A stretch of DNA of 16,525 bases from Spirochaetota bacterium (GTDB lineage: Bacteria > Spirochaetota > GWE2-31-10 > MWDO01): contig JAGOCL010000016.1 in assembly GCA_017998755.1 (NCBI GenBank), positions 1 to 16,525 of the forward strand, written 5' to 3'. Positions 13,028-16,525 of the stretch are shown here, piece by piece. How positions within the stretch are numbered: the first letter of the stretch is position 1; each line of letters begins with the position of its first letter. Below the pieces are notes generated by a model, which was given only the letters and a program-made list of their open reading frames with translations, had not been told where the DNA came from and did not search any database. The position numbers were made by a program, and so were the translations under genes.

Positions 13028-15799
13028 ATGAGAAAGATCATTCTGCTTGTCGTTTTTTTAATAATAATATTTATAGATTGCAGCCAGGAAGCGGCGGTCG
13101 CCCCAGAGGTTAACGTAAATCCTTCGGATTATGGAAATATAGATATAACGCTTAATTGGGAAGAGGCGACCGCCGACGTATCCAAAATCTCGGCGTTGGT
13201 AGTTAACGCGGCTAATACTAAATCGACCGGGTTTGAAGGCGCGTATCAAACGGGTATTAAATTCAGCTTTAGCGTTCTACCGGACGATTATATGGTCGCT
13301 ATAAAATATTATAATAATAAAGAGGAGCTTCTCGCCGAGCAATACGATTCGGCGTCGCTCTCGAAAGGGGACTCTAGATCGCTGAATTTTATTCTCTTCC
13401 AATCGGATATAAAAGCTGTCCCGATCGCTCCGGTAATGAAAGAACTCGCCGAGCAAAACGAAGGGGTCGGGATCGGTTGGTCTTTGGACTCGACTATAGA
13501 GAGCGGTTTTGAGATAGCGAGGAGCGTCGATAATATAAATTTTTTAACAATCGGTTCTACTCTACCGGCTAACGCGGTAAGTTTTATCGATAAAGTAATA
13601 GTCCCCGGATCGTCTTACTATTACAAGATCAGGTCTTACAATAAATTTGGATATTCCGACTGGTCTAACGTTTTAAATATCAAACTTAGCGGAGAAGGGA
13701 CTCTCGGCAAAAAGATAACCAAAGTAGTTATAACCGAGCTCGACGGGAAAAGCTCGACCTTATATCCCTTGACTATATCGCATATTTTCAGGGAGAAAGA
13801 CGTTTACGATGCGCTGACTTTCTCGATAAGCGGACAAGGATTGCCAACGCAGACGGATATAAAGTCAAGATACTCGGACGGGTCGATCAAGCACGCATTG
13901 CTGTCGACTATTCTACCAGAATTGAAAGCGCGCGGCGAGATCGAACTTGGGATACATATCGCGTCTAACGCCAATACAACCGACCCGCTTGGAGACGAAC
14001 TGTTAAGCGATATGGAATTCGATATGATTTTTGACTTTGATTCTTGCGGAAAAGACGTTTCGCTCAAAAGTCTCCTCGCAAGCGGTTTGGATAAAAAAAA
14101 TTGGCTGAACGGCTCGATTGCTCGAGAGATACTGGTAACAAATTTTTCGGCGTCCGACGTCGGAAATCCCGTATCGGTAAACGCCGCGATCAGATATTAC
14201 AAAGATACCAAAGCGGTAAGAGTCCTTTATAGCGTAGAAAATTGCCGCGCCGACGTAAGACAAATCTGTTCGTATTCTTTAAAGATCGACGGCGTTCTCA
14301 AACCTACGGGCGGCGCGGAGTTTAACAAAACCGTTTTCGGACCGGAGAGCGTCGCTCACAACAACGACGCTCGTTGGGCTAAGATCGTATGGATCGGCGA
14401 GAGCCCGTCGAATATAAACGTCGTTTACGATAAGGAGTATCTTGTTTCGACAAAAATACTACCCCCTTACGATACCTCTATTAATATATCTACCGCCGCT
14501 ATCGACTCCGTTTATAACTCATATATCGGTTCGGATACCGGCATTATGGGAAATGGGGTTTTAAATAAGTATTTTCCTTCGACTGGGTGGCGTATGGAGA
14601 TAGGATTATACCCCCAATGGAGCGCTATGTATATGCTTAGTATGGACAGGAAGATGTTCGACGTAACTATCGGAACCGGCTTTTTATCGGGGAGCGCTCC
14701 GATTCATTATAGAGAAACTAAAGATATCGATTATTTCGGAAGGATAATAAGCGTGGACGATAGACCGACTATATGGTTAGGACAGAACGACGGCGGTCAA
14801 GGATTTACTTATCTATATACCGAGGAGTCGGATCGAATGCCGAATAAAACGGGAGACGTCGATACTACGTGGAGTATCGATAGGGCGCATCAGGGGTCGT
14901 TTGCGTTTATACCGTATATATTTACCGGCGAATTCTTCTTTCTTGAAGAGATCTATTTTTGGGCGGCTTACGACGTCGGTTGTTCTAACCCCGGTTATAG
15001 AGAAAATGAAAAGGGTTTGATAAAAGATCAGGTCAGAGGCGAGGCGTGGGCTATACGGAATATAGCCGACGCCGCGTTTATAGCCCCCGACTCCGATTCG
15101 CTTATGAAAAACTATTTTACGGAGAAGCTTAACAACTCCCTTTTATACTGGATAGAAAAGTATATAACTAACGGCTTCCATCCGATCGGCTGTTGGGATT
15201 ATATCTCAAATTGGGGATGCGACGGCGGGAGACCTCAAAGGTATTTTAAACCGAACGTCAGATATATGGCGTCGCCTTGGCAGGAGGACTTTATACTTAT
15301 AGTTATGAACCATTTAACGGATCTCGGTTTTTCAAACGCCGTTCCTTTGAAAGAGAGATTGGCGGGGTTTCTTGTCGGCAGGGGGCAACTTCCGTGGCAA
15401 AGGTTCAATTCTTATCAGATTCCTGTAAGCGTTACGAAGGAAGGGAGTTACGATTTGCAAGATTTTTTTAGCGAGCCGATTAGTTTTATATCAAATTGGT
15501 CGGAAGTCGAATCTTATTTTATTTACGACGTTTCAAATTTACCGGAGTGGTATCCCGAGTTTGACTCAATAGGAGCTCCCATAACATACGTTTCAAAAAC
15601 CCCTGAAGAAGAGTGGTCCGATAGCTGGAGTCCGGCGCCGTTTGATTATCCGACTATCGCTATGTCGGCGGCGGCCGGCGCGGTCGATTATCCGGGCGCG
15701 GGAGCGGTATATGAAGCTCTAAGGTCAAAACTCGCTGGGGCGATCGCCGATTTTAGCTCCAACCCGACTTTTGGATTTAAGCCGAGGATCGAGGAGTAG
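13028..15799 (+). CDS. Large secreted lipoprotein with FN3 domain and putative carbohydrate-active region
   Basis: A 923-residue exported protein. The signal segment MRKIILLVVFLIIIFIDC ends at C18; aspartate at -1 is unusual, so the lipobox is non-canonical. Residues about 35-125 look like a small beta sandwich; 132-220 fit a fibronectin type III domain (ending YYYKIRSYNKFGYSDWSNVL). Residues about 228-480 begin with RYSDGSIKHALLS (281-293), reminiscent of the beta region of exo-rhamnogalacturonan lyase-like (PcRGLX/YetA) proteins. Residues about 515-920 are rich in helices and aromatics: LYPQWSAMYML (527-537), IDRAHQGSFAFIPYIFTGE (617-635), QVRGEAWAIRNIADAAFIAPD (668-688), WDYISNWGCDGG (723-734), suggesting an alpha/alpha toroid of a polysaccharide lyase or glycosidase. 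Function and family are unproven. It may be anchored at the outer membrane and act on host or environmental glycans. Monocistronic, diverging from the solute-binding gene. Confidence 0.8.
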   Translation: MRKIILLVVFLIIIFIDCSQEAAVAPEVNVNPSDYGNIDITLNWEEATADVSKISALVVNAANTKSTGFEGAYQTGIKFSFSVLPDDYMVAIKYYNNKEELLAEQYDSASLSKGDSRSLNFILFQSDIKAVPIAPVMKELAEQNEGVGIGWSLDSTIESGFEIARSVDNINFLTIGSTLPANAVSFIDKVIVPGSSYYYKIRSYNKFGYSDWSNVLNIKLSGEGTLGKKITKVVITELDGKSSTLYPLTISHIFREKDVYDALTFSISGQGLPTQTDIKSRYSDGSIKHALLSTILPELKARGEIELGIHIASNANTTDPLGDELLSDMEFDMIFDFDSCGKDVSLKSLLASGLDKKNWLNGSIAREILVTNFSASDVGNPVSVNAAIRYYKDTKAVRVLYSVENCRADVRQICSYSLKIDGVLKPTGGAEFNKTVFGPESVAHNNDARWAKIVWIGESPSNINVVYDKEYLVSTKILPPYDTSINISTAAIDSVYNSYIGSDTGIMGNGVLNKYFPSTGWRMEIGLYPQWSAMYMLSMDRKMFDVTIGTGFLSGSAPIHYRETKDIDYFGRIISVDDRPTIWLGQNDGGQGFTYLYTEESDRMPNKTGDVDTTWSIDRAHQGSFAFIPYIFTGEFFFLEEIYFWAAYDVGCSNPGYRENEKGLIKDQVRGEAWAIRNIADAAFIAPDSDSLMKNYFTEKLNNSLLYWIEKYITNGFHPIGCWDYISNWGCDGGRPQRYFKPNVRYMASPWQEDFILIVMNHLTDLGFSNAVPLKERLAGFLVGRGQLPWQRFNSYQIPVSVTKEGSYDLQDFFSEPISFISNWSEVESYFIYDVSNLPEWYPEFDSIGAPITYVSKTPEEEWSDSWSPAPFDYPTIAMSAAAGAVDYPGAGAVYEALRSKLAGAIADFSSNPTFGFKPRIEE

Positions 15800-15854
15800 A
15801 AATAAGCTGATATTTCTTTACTTTTTATGATATTTATTATACTTTTTGTAAAGC

Positions 15855-15905
15855 AAAACCTCTTTTTAGTTGTTATATATTATATATAAAAAAACAGGAG
15901 GTTTT
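15855..15905 (+). promoter_or_regulatory. Inverted repeat that can sequester the recA Shine-Dalgarno
   Basis: AAAACCTC (15855-15862) pairs perfectly with GAGGTTTT (15898-15905), and pairing extends inward through one G-U and one A-U pair, covering the whole AGGAGG (15896-15901). The loop is very AU-rich. If transcription starts upstream of 15855 the recA ribosome site would be masked. Confidence 0.45.
15896..15901 (+). promoter_or_regulatory. recA ribosome binding site
   Basis: AGGAGG, the strongest Shine-Dalgarno in the window, 6 nt before the recA ATG at 15908. Confidence 0.85.
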
Positions 15906-15907
15906 AA

Positions 15908-16525
15908 ATGGCTGAAACTGATTCAAATTCTTTGGGAGGGGTAGAGGTGAATATTAATCCAAAAGATGTGAGCGAAAAGTACAAAGCGTTGGAGTCTTCG
16001 ATTCTAAATATTGAGAAATCCTTTGGTAAAGGATCAATAATGAAATTGGGATCTCGAAAGATAATAAACGTTGACGTTATTCCAAGCGGCTCTTTGTTGC
16101 TTGACGCGGCGATGGGGGTAGGCGGTTATCCAAAAGGCAGAATTGTTGAAATCTTCGGACCCGAATCTTCAGGAAAAACTACGCTGGCGCTTCACGCTAT
16201 AGCCGAGTCGCAAAAAAACGGCGGTATTGCCGCGTTTATCGACGCAGAACACGCGCTTGATCCTAATTACGCTAAAGCTCTGGGGGTTAATATCGGCGAA
16301 CTTTATATCTCTCAGCCCGATACCGGCGAACAAGCGCTTGAAATTGTAGAACACTTAGTGCGAAGCGGCGCGGTTGACATAATCGTAGTCGATTCTGTGG
16401 CGGCTCTAACGCCGCGAGCGGAGATAGAAGGGGATATGGGCGACAGTCACATGGGGCTTCAGGCGCGGTTGATGAGTCAAGCGCTTAGGAAGTTGACCGC
16501 GGTAGTATCAAAGTCAAATTGTTGC
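15908..16525 (+). CDS. recA: Recombinase RecA, N-terminal part (cut by window end)
   Basis: The first 206 residues of RecA, open to the window edge; about 140-150 C-terminal residues are missing for a normal-length protein. RecA forms filaments on single-stranded DNA, drives strand exchange and stimulates LexA cleavage where LexA exists. Visible: KALESSILNIEKSFGKGSIM (26-45), Walker A GPESSGKT (84-91), the glutamate E114 in IDAEHALDP that couples ATP hydrolysis, Walker B IIVVDS (158-163), and the loop L1 region PRAEIEGDMGDSHMGLQAR (169-187). The ATG follows AGGAGG by 6 nt. The gene lies 108 bp after the lipoprotein gene. No recognisable LexA box was found, but spirochaete-type boxes are poorly known. 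The leader can fold over the ribosome binding site. Identity is certain. Confidence 0.98.
   Translation, partial: MAETDSNSLGGVEVNINPKDVSEKYKALESSILNIEKSFGKGSIMKLGSRKIINVDVIPSGSLLLDAAMGVGGYPKGRIVEIFGPESSGKTTLALHAIAESQKNGGIAAFIDAEHALDPNYAKALGVNIGELYISQPDTGEQALEIVEHLVRSGAVDIIVVDSVAALTPRAEIEGDMGDSHMGLQARLMSQALRKLTAVVSKSNCC

Noticed and set aside
13804..14263. Minus-strand frames inside the lipoprotein gene
   Set aside because: No ribosome sites or domains; they overlap the continuous plus-strand coding sequence.

Overview
The window is AT-rich bacterial DNA holding eleven complete protein genes and the 5' part of recA. No tRNA, rRNA, CRISPR array, insertion sequence or phage gene was seen. The 7TMR-DISM-type sensor kinase, the relaxed lipobox on a large secreted lipoprotein, the general style of the hybrid kinase and HD-GYP proteins, and the RecA and NFACT sequences suggest a spirochaete or similar diderm. 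This is inference by family resemblance, not a phylogenetic placement. CpG-containing codons (GCG, TCG, ACG, CCG) are frequent for such AT-rich DNA, least so in the ribbon-helix-helix gene.

Left part (1-7653), all on the minus strand. In transcription order this has: a small protein with two ribbon-helix-helix-like segments; a 7TM sensor histidine kinase; a stand-alone HPt phosphotransfer protein; a 1123-residue hybrid kinase with three PAS domains, a kinase core, receivers and its own C-terminal HPt; and a receiver/HD-GYP protein. The last four are tightly packed and look like one phosphorelay module whose likely output is cyclic-di-GMP hydrolysis. The two HPt domains are clear paralogues of each other.

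Centre (7654-12087). A divergent intergenic region carries a perfect 26-bp palindrome and a consensus sigma-70 promoter (TTGACA, 17 bp, TATAAT) driving a HAD phosphatase. A MoxR AAA+ ATPase, TsaD (tRNA t6A synthesis) and an NFACT/RqcH-family ribosome quality-control protein follow as a compact operon, with a 4-nt gap and then a 1-nt overlap.

Right part (12088-16525). An orphan family-3 solute-binding protein on the minus strand converges on the NFACT gene. It diverges, through two well-formed promoters, from a 923-residue surface lipoprotein with a fibronectin type III domain and a possible alpha/alpha-toroid carbohydrate-active region. recA follows and runs off the window end; its Shine-Dalgarno can pair with an upstream anti-Shine-Dalgarno segment.

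The best candidate for something undescribed is the tandem ribbon-helix-helix protein with its palindrome. The 16-mer GGGAATTCCCGTTTTT from the palindrome recurs inside the regulator's own gene and inside the HPt gene, in different reading frames, which points to DNA-level conservation and a possible link between the regulator and the phosphorelay.
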